DNA of 64,000 nt, taken from the NCBI GenBank assembly GCA_014529385.2, contig CM043966.1, forward strand, positions 97,090,087 to 97,154,086. The letters run 5' to 3'. Shown in pieces: positions 1-11,478 of the stretch. The notes under the pieces were generated by a model. The model was not told the origin of the DNA. It worked only from the letters and a program-made list of their open reading frames with translations, and did no database searches. This stretch comes from Adiantum capillus-veneris. Its lineage: Eukaryota; Streptophyta; Polypodiopsida; Polypodiales; Pteridaceae. Made by a program: the position numbers and the translations under genes. Within the stretch, counting starts at the first letter, position 1, and every line of letters begins with the position of its first letter.

Positions 1-331
1 TCAGAGCAAGGAGAAAAGGAAAAATTCCATCCCGAAATAGAGAAAAACAATGCAAAGCCCCGAAAAAAATATCATAATTTTATAAATTTTCCTCTTGAGA
101 CCGTAAGCGAGCCACGACTGTGTTGTAAGTGCGTCTCTGTGGTCCACTGTGGGATCGTTAGTGTGAGGAGGCGCGACTGGGCCGTTGAGAGATGTGGACA
201 GTGGCACCCTCATTGCCACCGTGCACATGCATTGAGCAAAGAGCATTGCCTCCGTTGTAGACTAGCTCTAATCTAGCCTAGGCCAACTTAGCAACTTCGA
301 GGCAAGCGGGTGAGCCACGAGCGTACGAGAA

Positions 332-1170
<839 letters not shown>

Positions 1171-1486
1171 AGATTATCATCAACATCATCAATAGGCAGC
1201 GTCTCGCTCTCTCTTTCGGAAGACTGTGGGAGGAAATTTAAAAAAATTAGGTTTATTTTTCAGGGTTTCACACTATTTTTCTCTTTTTCGGGGCGGGGTT
1301 TCTCCTTTTTTCCCTTGCCCTCGACCAACATTTTTTAAATTGAAAACGGCACGATATTAAGTTGAGACACATTTTTCTCGAACACTGCTCTCAGCTATAG
1401 TGAGCTACCTGAAGTTGTAGAACAATGCTGGAGCACACTTTTGTGAAATTTGTCAAGAGTGAGGAGCTTGAAGGTAAGAGGGACCA

Positions 1487-1518
1487 TGCCGCCGCCGAAG
1501 GCGGCGCCGTTTTACTAG
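1487..1518 (+). mobile_element. Helitron-like 3' terminus
   Basis: A 7 bp GC hairpin (CGCCGCC, loop GAA, GGCGGCG) is followed about 10 nt later by CTAG at 1515-1518 and then T. This is the canonical Helitron 3' end: a hairpin, then CTRR, inserted before T. No matching 5' end (TC start) was seen upstream in the window, so the element is either truncated or begins left of position 1. Confidence 0.5.
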
Positions 1519-1711
1519 TCCTTTTAAAAAGCATATCCAATTGCTCTCCAAAAACTTACAATGCTCTTCTATTGACACAAATCTTATAATGCACTCTATT
1601 ACTTTATGCGTGTTGAGGCACGTAAAAAGCAAAATAGACCTTTCCTCTCTCTGTAACAATAGGTCTATTCTCACATTCATTCATTAATTTATTGGATTCG
1701 ATTCCACATGG

Positions 1712-1925
1712 TGACGAGAGCAAAGCGAACCCCGAACCCTGACGGCCTCTAAAACACCGGGGACCGAATGGCGCGCCTTGAGCCTGTCACGATAAAGCGA
1801 ACAGGGGGCACCACCTAGCTTTGAGCGGCTAGGACGCAAACAACACACCACCATAACAAAGTTTTCATCCAAGAGAGATGGATGCTTGGGAGTAATGGTG
1901 AAGAGGAAGGGGAATGAGATCAAGT

Positions 1926-1975
<50 letters not shown>

Positions 1976-3419
1976 AGCGGCTTAGTACTTAGGCACCACA
2001 GAAGGATGGCGAATCTGCACACCCTTCACACAAGCTCGCTCCAAACACAAGACTAGGTGGCAATTCCCCACACCTCACATGGGAAAAACATTGCAAGAAA
2101 CATACTCACAAAACCTCAAGCTTTATTTAGAGAATAAGGCGATGAAATGGGGAGCATAGGGTAGGGGAAAGAGAAGGGAGAGAGTGGTAGAGCACATAGC
2201 GGATAGGTGGGAGCTGATGGCGAAGACTCGCACGAGGGTTATGGCCATCATCCTTCATTTAGTTGCCCTTCATCTTCCACAGCCCAAGGGTGTAGAGGTC
2301 ATGCTCAAGTCGAGCATGGTGACTGCGGTGATGGTGATGGTGTGGGTGTGTGTGTGTGCGCTAGGCACACGCAGTGCATAGTGTACTATCTGGTGATGTT
2401 GTGTGTGTGCTAGTGTGATGGTGACCCCTCTTTATATAGGGGAGGAGGGGGAGGAGTTCTAGAATTTTAGAAATCAAGAAATTATTATCTGCACCGGCCA
2501 TGTGACTGTGGGGCCCACTTGTCTGGCTGTGTGTATATGCGCCAGAACAGCAGTCTCATGAGAGAGAGACTAAGAGAGAGAGATGGGTTGATGAAAAAAG
2601 TGAGTGAGATGGAAAATAAGTAATTACAAGAGGGAAGAGAGAGGAGTGTGTACAGAGGTAAATCTGTGTGCAGATGTGTGTGTCCAATAGAAAAATCCAG
2701 TAACCATCATGCAAAGGTGGGTCTGTGGGCACCTTTGTAAGTAGAACTGAGTGTGTGTGAGTGTGGGGGAGGCCATCTGGCTACAAGACAAGAGAGATTT
2801 CAAATTTTAGAGAGAGAGGGGGATATTTGGATCATGGGAGAGTGTAGGAGAGAGAAAAAAAGGGGTGGGGTATGCTATTTTGGAAGATAGGAGAGGTGGC
2901 ATGTGACAAAGAACGTATTATTGGTGAGGACAGGGGTGGGGTAGCTTGAGGGGAGAGAGAAAGGAGAAAGGACAAGGGGAAGAGAGAGGGGGTTGACCTT
3001 TTGAGTGGAGGAGAAGTAAAAGGGACACACGGTGGGGCAACAGTGAAGAAAAAGGAGGTAGGGTGGGGATGGACTGCCCCGCAGGCACGAGGTGGCCTAT
3101 TTTACCTTTCTCACTTATTTACATACTCATACTTCTTTTTTTCTTACTTTTCCAATGCCTTTTATCACTGCCTCCCTAAGAGGGGTTTCCATGGGGTGGG
3201 GAAGAGAGAAGAGGGGTATGGGAGCCTGGCTGTAAGAGAGAGGGAAAGATCGTCTTGTAGTGATAATGGAGGGGTGTGGCCAAGCTGGCAGTTCCCACTG
3301 GTGGTTAACCTTGGGGGGGGGGGGGGGGGGGGGGGTATGGTGACTAGTAAAGGCCCTTTCAAACCCTCCCTTCCTTAGGGTATGGTTCTCACGGGCATGG
3401 TTTCGAAAGCCGGCCATCA
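1712..3419 (-). repeat. Element D 3' LTR
   Basis: Left copy of the 1.7 kb direct repeat; it is the 3' LTR because the element is on the minus strand. It matches 7000-8697 along its whole length. The visible differences are point changes, a longer GA tract here (about 1926-1972), a longer G run (3315-3335), and absence of a T-rich insert of about 40 nt found in the right copy. Ends are TG...CA. Confidence 0.88.
2431..2438 (-). promoter_or_regulatory. TATA box of element D 3' LTR
   Basis: On the minus strand this reads TATATAAA followed by GAGGGGTCACC. The same site is kept in the other LTR at 7689-7696. It is the likely core promoter position in the LTR. Confidence 0.5.
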
Positions 3420-3434
3420 TTAGCCCTCCCATCT
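3420..3434 (-). promoter_or_regulatory. Element D polypurine tract
   Basis: On the minus strand the 3' LTR is immediately preceded by AGATGGGAGGGCTAA, a purine-rich run in the position expected of the plus-strand priming site. Confidence 0.55.
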
Positions 3435-3446
3435 GGCTAGAGGCAT

Positions 3447-4445
3447 TCATGCTTCTAGCCCTGGTTCTGATTCTTCTTCAACTGAGCTGTAGGAGCCGAT
3501 ATCGAGTTTCCTTCTGAACTAGCCATTCATTTGGCCATTGGTGAGATTTCTGGGATATTCATGAAATTGCAGCAGGTCCGGGTGATAGCATGTTCCTTGG
3601 AATAGTGTCGGTTGATTAAATGGGAAGCCCATGGCTTCCAGAACTCTGTGCCAGTGTCCTCCTGGATCCCAAGTGAAAAATAGGATCATTGTCTGCAGTG
3701 TCCGGACAATAAAATTTGCATGCCAAATTGGACCAAATTTGTAACCACCAGTAGCGAGAGGGGAAATGAGAATCTTGGCTCCTGCAAAGACAAAACTGAA
3801 AATTATGATTCCCAAGAGTGTACCAAGAATCCACCATATATGGTCGCCTTGTTGGTGTGGTAAGCTCTTGTTGTTTTCACAATCCTGCTTACTGCCATGA
3901 TTGGAAAAAACTGCAAGCATATCATGCTTTTCTTGGGTGTGCTCAAACATGTCAGCTTCCTTTTCTGATGCTAATAGCAAGCTACCTACCTTGCGGCTTA
4001 AATACAAGCGTAAACCACTTACCTTTCTCCAAAGAGAGGATGCACTATTTGTAAAAAATTATACCAAATTGGGAATGAGGCCTTCATTCTTGCATTCTAT
4101 CAGCCTTTTGTCTATCCATGGCTCCTTAACTCTTATCTCCATGCTGATCTTTTCTCTATATGTTATAGCGGCTAGCCATAGCCATAGGTTTGATGCATCC
4201 CATGCAAACACAATGCTGTGTTGTGGAGGAGTTTGGAGCATCCTTAAAAGGTTGGCAACATATTGATCATCAAACTTACCCTGAACACCCTCACATAAAC
4301 TGGAGGCATTACCCATCTCCAAGTTTATAACACCCTTCAGTAGACTAGAGGCATTACCCATCGCTAAGTCTATAACACTACACAATAAAGTCTTGCTTTG
4401 CTGCCAAGACTCTGGAGCAATATCCAACTCCAAACCTTTAGTCAT
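3447..4445 (-). pseudogene. Element D ORF in the env position, with membrane segment
   Basis: One reading frame runs from a Met at 4445 to a stop at 3447, next to the polypurine tract, interrupted by in-frame stops at 4059-4061 and 3519-3521. The part between 4007 and 3519 (163 codons) contains a hydrophobic stretch (around WWILGTLLGIIIFSFVFAGA) of transmembrane length. Tryptophan- and histidine-rich sequence follows. The upstream part carries two copies of an MGNASS motif. No family is recognised. The position after gag and before the 3' LTR, plus the membrane segment, is what an env-like ORF would show, but there is no homology support, and a captured host membrane-protein fragment is equally possible. 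Not functional as it stands. Confidence 0.45.
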
Positions 4446-4696
4446 ACTTACCTCTTCGTTATGGTCCTCTAGTGAAACTGCCTTGATGCAAGATTCCTTT
4501 AGCTTGCTACACTGTCATGGGTCATGGCTGGTGCACAGGCTTCGGTTTTCAAAGCCCTCCCCTTTGCTTGATATGTTGTCCATCTTCTGCAAAGCCTTGC
4601 TAGCAGGCTGGTCTTCCTCTTCTCTTGTATCTTTCATGCCCTTTGCATTCCTCTTACTCTGACGAGGCCTAATCAATAATTTACACCTTCTTACAC

Positions 4697-5032
4697 TTAC
4701 TGCCCAATTTGTCGATTGATTGCTTTGGTGCCTATTTCATCCAAGGTTAAAGATGTACTCACATTTGTAACACAATTTTCTTGACTTACCTCCCCCACAT
4801 GGGTAGCATCTTTTGATTCTTTAACCTCTTGTTCCACTGCTTCAGTTCTTTGAATAGTCTTCTTACTTGATCCTTCTTCTGTTACACTCATCTTGACCTC
4901 TTCTGCAAGACCAATGATACTTGGTGTGCGGGTACCAATTGGCGGTGGACGTAGGATGACTGTAAGTGGTGATTGTGGCGGTGGTTGCATTGGTGACTGG
5001 CGTTGAACTCGTGTGGCTAGCTGTGGTTGCAC
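4697..5032 (-). pseudogene. Element D proline/glutamate-rich ORF after Gag
   Basis: A 111-codon minus-strand frame overlapping the 3' end of the Gag ORF in another frame. The N-terminal half is Pro/Gln-rich, the C-terminal half acidic. It may be the original continuation of Gag after a frameshift, because the Gag frame becomes Thr-rich low-complexity sequence in the same place. No domain is recognised. Confidence 0.3.
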
Positions 5033-5942
5033 CGATGGTGGTAGGATTTGAACAGGTGGGATTGGTAGCCTGGGTGGTGGTGGTCTTGCTCTTTGTGGAG
5101 AGATCTAATTCTGTCTCCCTCCTAGAGTGAAATTCTGCCTCCTTGGATGTGGGTAGTAGTACATTCCATGGCCATCTTTCCCCGCTGTTGTAACAATGGT
5201 ACTCTTGGTTCTGCCTTTGTTGTCCTCTTCCTTGTTCTAGACTCCTGAAAGGTGCATGCCCTTGTTGCACTAGATGCACGCATAAACTCTCTAGTTGGGT
5301 GGTGATGCGACTCAGCAGGTCTTGCTGCTCTTCTGATGCCTCTTGCGGTTGGGTTCTATGACTGGCTGTTGCAGTCATTGGGGTTGGTCGGGCCGAGCTT
5401 GTTTCCTCTGACTCGTTTACTCTTGCTTGCATGCGCAACTTCTTGTCTTTAAGGCGGGCTACTTCGATTGCCAACTCATATGTTGCAGGAAACCTTCCCT
5501 TCACCTTCTCTCTAAGCGGAGACCATAGACCAGCAATGAAACGGTTCTTCTTTAGGAAATTAGGCGCTCCTTCGCCTTCCTCCAGTGAGGCAACCCATCT
5601 CTCCCATAAGTCCACAAATTTGGACTCGTAGGTGGCATACTCCAGTAGACCTCCCTGCTTTAATTCTGTCAGTAGCTGCCATAGCTTCTCCGAGGTTGTG
5701 CCTCCACCAAACCTCTTTACAAAAGCAGGCCTTAACACATCCCATGTATTCTTGGTAGCCTGGGGCAATGCATTATACCAGGACTTGGCCTCTACTTTCA
5801 TCAATAGAGGAAAAATTCTAAGTCGTGAAGCATCGTCATCTTTGTTGGAGACGACACAAGCAATGTCGAAATCATCCAAAAAGTCGGTGGTGAGATCCTC
5901 TCCCTTCTTTCCACTGAACGTGGGGAAAGAAACACTTGCCAT
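4863..5942 (-). CDS. gag: Element D Gag (Retrotrans_gag domain)
   Basis: A 359-codon ORF starting at the Met at 5942 (MASVSFPTFSGKKGEDL). Residues of about 10-170 match the plant retrotransposon Gag pattern: a F-x-G-x-x-x-E-D start, a WYNALP motif, a FVKRFG motif, then a Y-x-x-x-F-x-x-L-W-E-R segment and a F-I-A-G-L-W motif. Gag forms the virus-like particle that packages element RNA in the cytoplasm. Near residue 250 there is a degraded zinc knuckle (CYNSGERW) in which the second Cys has become Ser and the following His and Cys are lost. From there the frame is Thr-rich low complexity, suggesting a frameshift. It is the only clearly coding ORF of element D. Confidence 0.8.
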   Translation of the reverse strand: MASVSFPTFSGKKGEDLTTDFLDDFDIACVVSNKDDDASRLRIFPLLMKVEAKSWYNALPQATKNTWDVLRPAFVKRFGGGTTSEKLWQLLTELKQGGLLEYATYESKFVDLWERWVASLEEGEGAPNFLKKNRFIAGLWSPLREKVKGRFPATYELAIEVARLKDKKLRMQARVNESEETSSARPTPMTATASHRTQPQEASEEQQDLLSRITTQLESLCVHLVQQGHAPFRSLEQGRGQQRQNQEYHCYNSGERWPWNVLLPTSKEAEFHSRRETELDLSTKSKTTTTQATNPTCSNPTTIGATTASHTSSTPVTNATTATITTYSHPTSTANWYPHTKYHWSCRRGQDECNRRRIK

Positions 5943-6434
5943 GGTAGTGACTTAGGAATTACAAACCTTTTTTTTTTAATGAAATTACATCAACAACAGT
6001 AGCAGTTCATAATGGCTTTTTACAGGGTTGGGTGGATAGGTTAAAACAAGATAAAGAATGGATCACAAGGCTAGAATAGAATAAAAATGCTTACATCAAA
6101 AGAGTGGTAGTAATCCAGGAGGGGCAAGATGATGGGACGTGGAGATCTGAGGATTTCATCAAGCATCTCGGCTCTGAATAAGAAAACAATCTTTTGCTGG
6201 TAGAATATCTTCCTATCAATATACACGTTTACATGCATGTGTTGCAAGAAACGGAAAGGAAATACTTATGGCCTATTGTTATTATCCATGCCGGGTGTAG
6301 GGCAAGGATCTTGACCACTAGGGTTGCGTACCTCAGGTGTTGACGGGGTGACACCTTCACCACATGCTCCTACCTCTTGTAGTACTCCGCACAATCCTCC
6401 ACATTAGGCTCAAAACAGACTGGGCGAGAAGAGT
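5943..6434 (-). other. Element D stretch between Gag and upstream ORF
   Basis: About 490 bp with no open frame of note. The minus strand carries scattered peptide-like pieces but several stops. It is probably decayed coding or leader sequence of element D. Nothing further can be supported. Confidence 0.4.
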
Positions 6435-6924
6435 CTACCTCAATCGGCTTTCCATTCTGCATGCAGTGACGGCGCTTGGGTGGTCGAACTTTCCAGACCT
6501 AGAGAGAGTGTAGGCCCACTTGTCCACCAAATGCTTCAGGCTTTCGGACTTAGACTTCGTGGTTGATGTAGTTGATGACTCCTCTCGAAGCATTAGAGAG
6601 AAAATACTTGGTGCTATAGAGAACCTGATTGTTGTGAGAGTGCCGCAGTTTTCAAAAGTAAAACTCACCCTTCTTTCTTCACTTCCTTTGTCGGCACTCA
6701 TTAACAGAATGTTGTGGTTGACAGCAGTGATGGCACTTCATAGATCTCCTACCTGATGCTCTCGACTTGTGGTTAGAATGAGCAACATGAGATGGAGAAT
6801 TTACCTCTTGAATACTGACGACACTACAGCCTGGCAGTAGTGCTTCAATGAAGGTGGCTAGTGCCTCCTTCGTTTCCTCTTCTTCCATCCTCCAGTTAGA
6901 AAATTCCTTCAGCCATTCGTCCAT
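6435..6924 (-). pseudogene. Element D upstream ORF with CCHC zinc knuckle
   Basis: Two overlapping minus-strand frames (6679-6924 and 6435-6701) look like one broken ORF. The first begins MDEWLKEFSNW, has an acidic helix-like stretch, and ends with a CX2CX4HX4C knuckle (CHHCCQPQHSVNEC). The second continues with a Ser/Thr/Lys-rich segment. A nucleic-acid-binding knuckle lying upstream (5') of the Gag domain is unusual, since Gag knuckles normally follow the capsid domain. It may be a separate nucleocapsid-like ORF, or a Gag C-terminus moved by rearrangement. Confidence 0.45.
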
Positions 6925-6979
6925 GATTGATAGTGGGCGTCACTTTCAGCATTGTAAATCGAAGGGTCTTAGAAAGCCC

Positions 6980-6997
6980 TCCTCCGTGGGGGCACCA
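6980..6997 (-). promoter_or_regulatory. Element D primer-binding site
   Basis: On the minus strand, two nucleotides after the LTR end, the sequence starts TGGTGCCCCCACGGAGGA. TGG immediately after the 5' LTR is the signature of a tRNA 3' CCA primer site. The tRNA species was not identified. Confidence 0.6.
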
Positions 6998-6999
6998 AA

Positions 7000-8697
7000 T
7001 GACGGGAGCAAAGCGAACCCCTAACCCCGACAGCCTCTAAAACACCGGGGACCGAATGGCGCGCCTCGAGCCTGTCACAATAAAGCGAACAGGGGGCACC
7101 ACCTAACTTTGAGCGGCTAGGACGCAAACAACACACCACCATAACAAAGTTTTCATCCAAGAGAGATGGATGCTTGGGAGTAATGGTGAAGAGGAAGGGG
7201 AATGAGATCAAGTTAGAGAGAGAGAGAGAGTATAGCGGCTTAGTACTTAGGCACCACAGAGGGATGGCGAATCCGCACACCCTTCACACAAGCTCGCTCC
7301 AAACACAAGACTAGGTGGCGATTCCGCACACCTCACATGGGCAAAACATTGCAAGAACCATACTCACAAAACCTCAAGCTTTATTTAGAGAATAAGGCGA
7401 TGAAATGGGGAGCATAGGGTAGGGGAAAGAGAAGGGAGAGAGTGGTAGAGCACATGGCGGATAGGTGGGAGCTGATGGCGAAGACTCGCACGAGGGTTAT
7501 GGCCATCATCCTTCATTTAGCTGCCCTTTATCTTTCATAGCCCAAGGGTGTAGAGGTCATGCTCAAGTCGAGCATGGCGACTGCAGTGATGGTGATGGTG
7601 TGGGTGTATGTGTGTGCGCTAGGCACACGCAGTGCATAGTGTACTATCTGGTGCTGTTGTGTGTGTTCTAGTGTGATGGTGACCCCTCTTTATATAGGGG
7701 AGGAGGGGGAGGAGTTCTAGAATTTTAGAAATCAAGAAATTATTATCTGCACTGGCCATGTGACTGTGGGCCCCACTTGTCTGGCTGTGTGTATATGCGC
7801 CAGAACAGAAGTCTCATGAGAGAGAGACTAAGAGAGAGAGATGGGTTGATGAAAAAAGTGAGTGAGATGAAAAATAAATAATTACAAGAGGGAAGAGAGA
7901 GGAGTGTGTACAGAGGTAAATCCGTGTGCAGATGTGTGTGTCCAATAGAAAAATCCAGTAACCATCATGTAAAGGTGGGTCTGTGGGCACCTTTTTCAGT
8001 AGAACTGAGTGTGTGTGAGTGTGGGGGAGGCCATCTGGCTACAAGACAAGATAGATTTCAAATTTTAGAGAGAGGGGGATATTTGGATCTGGGAGAGTGT
8101 AGGAGAGAGAAAAAAAAGGGGTGGGGTATGCTATTTTGGAAGATAGGAGAGGTGGCATGTGACAAAGAACGTATTATTGGTGAGGACAGGGGTAGGGTAG
8201 CTTGAGGGGAGAGAGAAAGGAGAAAAGACAAGGGGAAGAGAGAGGGGGTTGACCTTTTGAGTGGAGGAGAAGAAAAGGGACACACGGTGGGGCAACAGTG
8301 AAGAAAAAGGAGGCAGGGTGGGGATGCACTGCCCCGCAGGCACGAGGTGGCCTATTTTACCTTTCTCACTTATTTACATACTCATACTTTTTTTTTTCTT
8401 ACTTTTCCAATGCCTTTTATCACTGCCTCCCTAAGAGGGGGTTTCCATGGGGTGGGAAGAGAGAAGAGGGGTATGAGAGCCTGGCTGTAAGAGAGAGGGA
8501 AAGATCGTCTTGTGGTGATAATGGAGGGGTGTGGCCAAGCTGGCGGTTCCCACTGGTGATTAACCTTGGGAGGGGGGGTATAGTGACTGGTAAAGGCTCT
8601 TTTTTTGTTTTTTCTTTTCTTTTTTTCTTTTTGGTAACAAACCCTCCCTTCCTTAGGGTATGGTTCTCACGGGCATGGTTTCGAAAGCCAGCCATCA
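7000..8697 (-). repeat. Element D 5' LTR
   Basis: Right copy of the direct repeat, serving as the 5' LTR of the minus-strand element. Compared with the left copy it has a short GA tract near 7215-7230 and an extra T-rich block near 8600-8635. The LTR TATA site is at 7689-7696. Confidence 0.88.
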
Positions 8698-8848
8698 ATG
8701 GAATCTTTTAGTGAAATGTAACGCGGCTTAAGGTTTTCTTCTACCAGTCATCGTCGTTGTTCATGCATCCACAGTGTGCTCCTGCTATCCCTTCGGCGAC
8801 CATGGCATCTGCCGATCTCCCTGTTTCTCTATCCCTGTATACCCATAG

Positions 8849-8914
<66 letters not shown>

Positions 8915-9556
8915 TTCGACTGCTTGAGCTGCCCTGCCCAACAACACACACTCACTGTCTCTCGATACTGGGTTAGTTCAAGTAAGGGCAACCTTTGGCT
9001 TCATCCAAGGTTGAACCCACAAAACCTACTCGAGGGCCTGTGTTTCCTGCCGGCAACTGAGGCCAAGCAGGGCCGCTCGCCCTTCCCTCCTTCGCTCCCC
9101 TCGAATCTTGCGGAACACTTGAAGGGTGACAAGCATACTGGAGGCAAAGGAGTCCCACTCGGCGATCGTCCATGTCCTGCTTTGTCGGGCAAAAAAATCT
9201 CGCCCCATTTCTCTGTGTTTGGCAGCTCTTTCTCATTGTCTTCCACGTGCCACAATCTCCCATTTTCACACGAGAGTTGTGTCCGGGGAAAATCATCCCA
9301 AGCATACAAAATTCTTTTCCTTGATTTTGTCAACAGGAAATGAAATTTTCTTTTTCATTTGAGTTGGTTATGTAGGCTTTGGAGAAAAACTGCTTCATTA
9401 TTATAATCGCCTTTTTTTTTTGCGAGGCAATTTGGGAGAAATTAGACGCTAAGCACTCAAAAACAGATCCCAATTGTCAAAAAGGAATAAAGATCACGAA
9501 ATCTCAAACAAATTTGACCAAACTAGATAAAGGGAATTTTTGGAATTTAAAGGATA
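8698..9556. other. Intergenic stretch with (CT)n tract
   Basis: Contains a (CT)n tract at about 8857-8911. Open frames on both strands at 8924-9343 overlap one another and match nothing recognised. No gene is called. Confidence 0.5.
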
Positions 9557-9709
9557 TCTATACTAATAGATAATGGGGGAGGGGATTCCGGCTCCCGAGT
9601 CCTCCCCCCTGACACGTGTCGTAAAGTGAATCATCCGACCATAGCTACGGCAGTGTCGCGTGCACCTGAGTATGCTCAGTGAGAGAGAAACAGTGTTTGG
9701 GCCTTGCAC

Positions 9710-9759
<50 letters not shown>

Positions 9760-10058
9760 GCGACAGAGCCGCTGGTTGCACTAGTTTTAATAATTCTTCC
9801 AAATCAAAATCACTCCATGTCCACCATGGCAAGGCGAAATTTCCCTTTTCTCCCTAATGAGACTCAAAAAAAAAAAAAAAAAACCACGTATTGCCCCTTT
9901 TTTTACTCAAAAGCCTTCCTTTCCCTTCCCATTCTAAAGCTTTACATTTTCAAATGGCATCTTCTTACGATTCCATCAAAACTAATGAATCCAAAATTGG
10001 AGGGACATGTTTAGTTTGCAAAATTAGAGCAGCTTGCAAAATCGTAGCGACATACTAG
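9557..10058 (+). mobile_element. Short non-autonomous Helitron
   Basis: Starts TCTATACTAATAG after an A (9556) and ends CATACTAG before a T (10059), i.e. a 5' TC start, a 3' CTRR end and an A|T target, as expected for Helitrons. The first 60 bp, including GGGGGAGGGG and CACGTGTCG, closely match the sequence at 31018, supporting a real family terminus. The interior holds a (GA)n tract (about 9713-9760) and no transposase. The terminal hairpin before CTAG is weak. Confidence 0.65.
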
Positions 10059-11311
10059 TTAAGGCTGTTAAGCACTCTCCACTTGCACCAGTGTTTATTT
10101 TTGAAGGTTACTATGTACTTTCCTCAGTAGGTCAAGCCTTATCTTGCCCTTCTATATGAAAGGCCTTTTTCAAAATTTGCCCTTCAATTTTGTTTAAACC
10201 AATTTTTTTTCTTGTGAAATCACATCTGTAGATTATCTATGCTAGAGATCAGACATTGAAAATAAGGCCAAATTACACCATCATTCATGCTACAGTCTAC
10301 AATCATCAATTTATACAACAAATTATATATATATATATATATATATATAAGTGCCCATTTGAGAGCAACTTAGTTTTTTAAGGGCCTTTCTCTATGAAGG
10401 GAAAATTTTTCCTCTTGCCCTTCGATAGCAAGGTGCCCTTTTGTAGCAGGTCAAAAGTGGGCTAGAAGGGCCCTCCAACCTTCAAAAATGAACACTAAAG
10501 TCTTGCACCTCGATGATGTTCCCCCTTCTCTCTCCTCCCCCGAAGAGTTCAATAGTGAACCGTGAGAGAGAGAGAGGGGGCATTGACCTTTGTACGAGAG
10601 AGGGAGTTTCAAGAGTTCTATCAACACCAAAAGTTATTCAGTTGACAGAGGCTCTTATTTTAAGTGGGAGGGAAAGTCACGATTTGTGACTAATTATTAT
10701 TATTATTTAATTAAGCTTTTACGCGAAACATGAAAAGTCACCAGTGAAGAGTCATCGGTCACAACTCTTCACAGAATGGTTACACCTCTTCATTGAATGG
10801 CTACATCTCTTCGCCTAAAGTCACAATGTTTCATTCAAAAGACATGCATATTCATTAAAAGGCACAACTCTTCATTGTAACCTTTCGCCCTCTATATAAG
10901 AGTGGCTTGTATAATGCAAATTAATCTCAGTTTGAATCTCTCAAGTCTCTTTCAAGTTCAGTCTTGAACTCAAGTTCTAAGTTATGAAGTGTTAAATAAA
11001 CAGAGGAGTAACCTAACTCCTCACACATTATGTATACAATGCAAACCTTCTGACCAATGTGGGATGAGGGATGGAAGGATGGGTGGATGATGTAACTGAC
11101 ATTAACTCCTTCAAAAAGGTACCTTCGTAGACTGATGTAGATGTGGATGATGTGACCAATCCCAATACGATGTGTCGCTGAAGTAAGGCCTCTTCTTGTA
11201 ACGGAGATGTAGACGATCCAATGGCCAGGGAATGCGCAAAGATCTAGAACCTCAATACACAAGAAGTTTTGGAGAAATTCTCACAATAATTCCCACATTG
11301 TGACTTACATC
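10059..11311. other. Intergenic stretch, no gene seen
   Basis: AT-rich sequence with an (AT)n tract at about 10324-10349 and a short GA tract near 10564-10575. One short repeated theme (TTCAT-rich lines near 10760-10880) is low complexity. Nothing gene-like is supported. Confidence 0.5.
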
Positions 11312-11478
11312 AACATCATGAGCTTCCGTGAGGGAGGCACGGCATACCTAGCTAGGTACGATTGAGGGCAGGCGATCGCCGGCCTGGTTGTTGGGGGGGG
11401 AGGGGGGGGCGGTGGTCCCCTGCCCCCAATCGTACCTAGCTAGGTATGTGGTGCTTCCGAGCAGAAGCTCATGATGTT
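11312..11478. repeat. Long imperfect hairpin
   Basis: The left arm (11312 to about 11372, starting AACATCATGAGCTTC) and right arm (about 11418-11478) are inverted copies. The inner 30 bp, including CATACCTAGCTAGGTACGATT, is nearly perfect, and there is a G-rich loop of about 45 nt. A transcript would fold into a stem of about 60 bp, like a MITE or a young MIRNA-type foldback. No target duplication is obvious. Confidence 0.6.

Larger units (their letters stand above)
1712..8697 (-). mobile_element. Element D: non-autonomous LTR retrotransposon with gag, no pol
   Basis: Two direct repeats of about 1.7 kb (1712-3419 and 7000-8697) start TG and end CA and flank a 3.6 kb internal region. A 4 bp candidate target duplication ATGG lies at 1708-1711 and 8698-8701. 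The coding strand is minus. The primer-binding site is next to the right LTR and the polypurine tract next to the left LTR, so the right LTR is the 5' one. The internal region holds a Gag ORF and other decayed ORFs but no recognisable protease, reverse transcriptase, RNase H or integrase. Movement would need enzymes supplied in trans. It resembles the plant TR-GAG or LARD type of deletion derivative. Confidence 0.85.

Noticed and set aside
3519-4007. Firm env annotation for the element D membrane ORF
   Set aside because: Only position and one hydrophobic segment support it. No family motif was recognised, so it is reported as env-position only.
8924-9343. 139-codon plus-strand frame and overlapping 110-codon minus-strand frames
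   Set aside because: Overlapping frames on both strands, no domain, no splice or promoter context. Not enough for a gene call.
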